Part shown: one piece after another, positions 6,250-6,439 of the stretch
Layout of the letters: each line of letters opens with the position of its first letter
How positions within the stretch are numbered: position 1 is the stretch's first letter
Origin: Nitrospinota bacterium
GTDB taxonomy: Bacteria; Nitrospinota; Nitrospinia; SZUA-224
Length of the DNA: 6,439 nt
Reading direction: 5' to 3'
Assembly (NCBI GenBank): GCA_016212345.1
Contig: JACRGM010000136.1
Coordinates: 1 to 6,439 of the forward strand
Notes under the pieces: model-generated
Database searches by the model: none
Told to the model about the DNA's origin: nothing
What the model saw: the letters and a program-made list of their open reading frames with translations, nothing else
Made by a program: the position numbers and the translations under genes

Positions 6250-6439
6250 TTAATCATTAATCCATCTAATAACAATCCTTATTGCATCTGCAACGTCCCA
6301 GGAGTTTGCATTATCAGATAGGGTGATATCCTCTGTACCATCATCAGCAAATTCATGTATCCCCAGACTTACCCATTGTCCACCATTTATACTACGGTCT
6401 ATAACTACTGTGTCAGATAAACCAGCATGGTTAATGGTA
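6250..6439 (-). CDS. C-terminal end of a golvesin/xanthan-lyase-like domain protein (partial)
   Basis: On the minus strand a frame is open from the right edge (first full codon 6438-6436) to the TAA at 6252-6250, giving the last 62 residues of a protein whose start lies outside the window. The residues TINHAG, TVVIDRSINGGQWVSLG, DITLSDNAN and VADAIRIV follow, in order, the pattern of the golvesin C-terminal-like beta-sandwich, in which NGGQW-x-x-LG and VADAVRFV are the typical landmarks. This domain usually sits at the C-terminus of secreted or cell-surface proteins such as xanthan lyase-like enzymes, where it is thought to act in carbohydrate or surface binding. The catalytic or other N-terminal domains are not visible, so the full product cannot be named. 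The gene converges on trkA and is not part of that operon. Confidence 0.75.
   Translation of the reverse strand, partial: TINHAGLSDTVVIDRSINGGQWVSLGIHEFADDGTEDITLSDNANSWDVADAIRIVIRWIND

Overview
The window reads as chromosomal DNA of a bacterium with moderately AT-rich coding sequence and frequent AGA/AGG arginine codons. Its gene types are a short 'Aquifex-type' aconitase, a eukaryote-like homodimeric NADP-isocitrate dehydrogenase, an alanine dehydrogenase, a full-length TrkA and the end of a golvesin-domain surface protein. These would fit an environmental lineage such as Planctomycetota (including anammox-type), Nitrospirota or Desulfobacterota. This placement is an inference; there is no rRNA or marker gene in the window to settle it.

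Layout. Positions 1-229 are non-coding: a run of three small hairpins (7-64), a probable sigma70-type promoter (120-148) and a leader hairpin directly before the aconitase ribosome binding site. Positions 230-5994 hold four plus-strand genes, acn, icd, ald and trkA. They are separated by 65 nt, a 1-nt overlap and a 1-nt gap, so the last three are almost certainly co-transcribed and acn probably belongs to the same operon. Positions 5995-6249 form a convergent intergenic region with candidate terminator hairpins, a near-palindrome and a short open segment with a CxxCH motif that could be a remnant of a c-type cytochrome. From 6250 to the right edge lies the C-terminal end of a minus-strand gene with a golvesin/xanthan-lyase-like beta-sandwich domain.

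Function. Acn and Icd carry citrate to 2-oxoglutarate (or the reverse, in a reductive cycle) and set the NADPH and glutamate-precursor supply. Ald interconverts pyruvate plus ammonium with alanine using NAD(H). TrkA is the cytosolic nucleotide-sensing gate of a Trk/Ktr potassium channel; its membrane partner TrkH is not in the window. The operon therefore joins carbon/nitrogen metabolism with control of potassium uptake. The four main genes are ordinary, well-conserved families. I see no sign of a defence system, mobile element, CRISPR array or wholly new system. The less explained parts are the non-coding edges.
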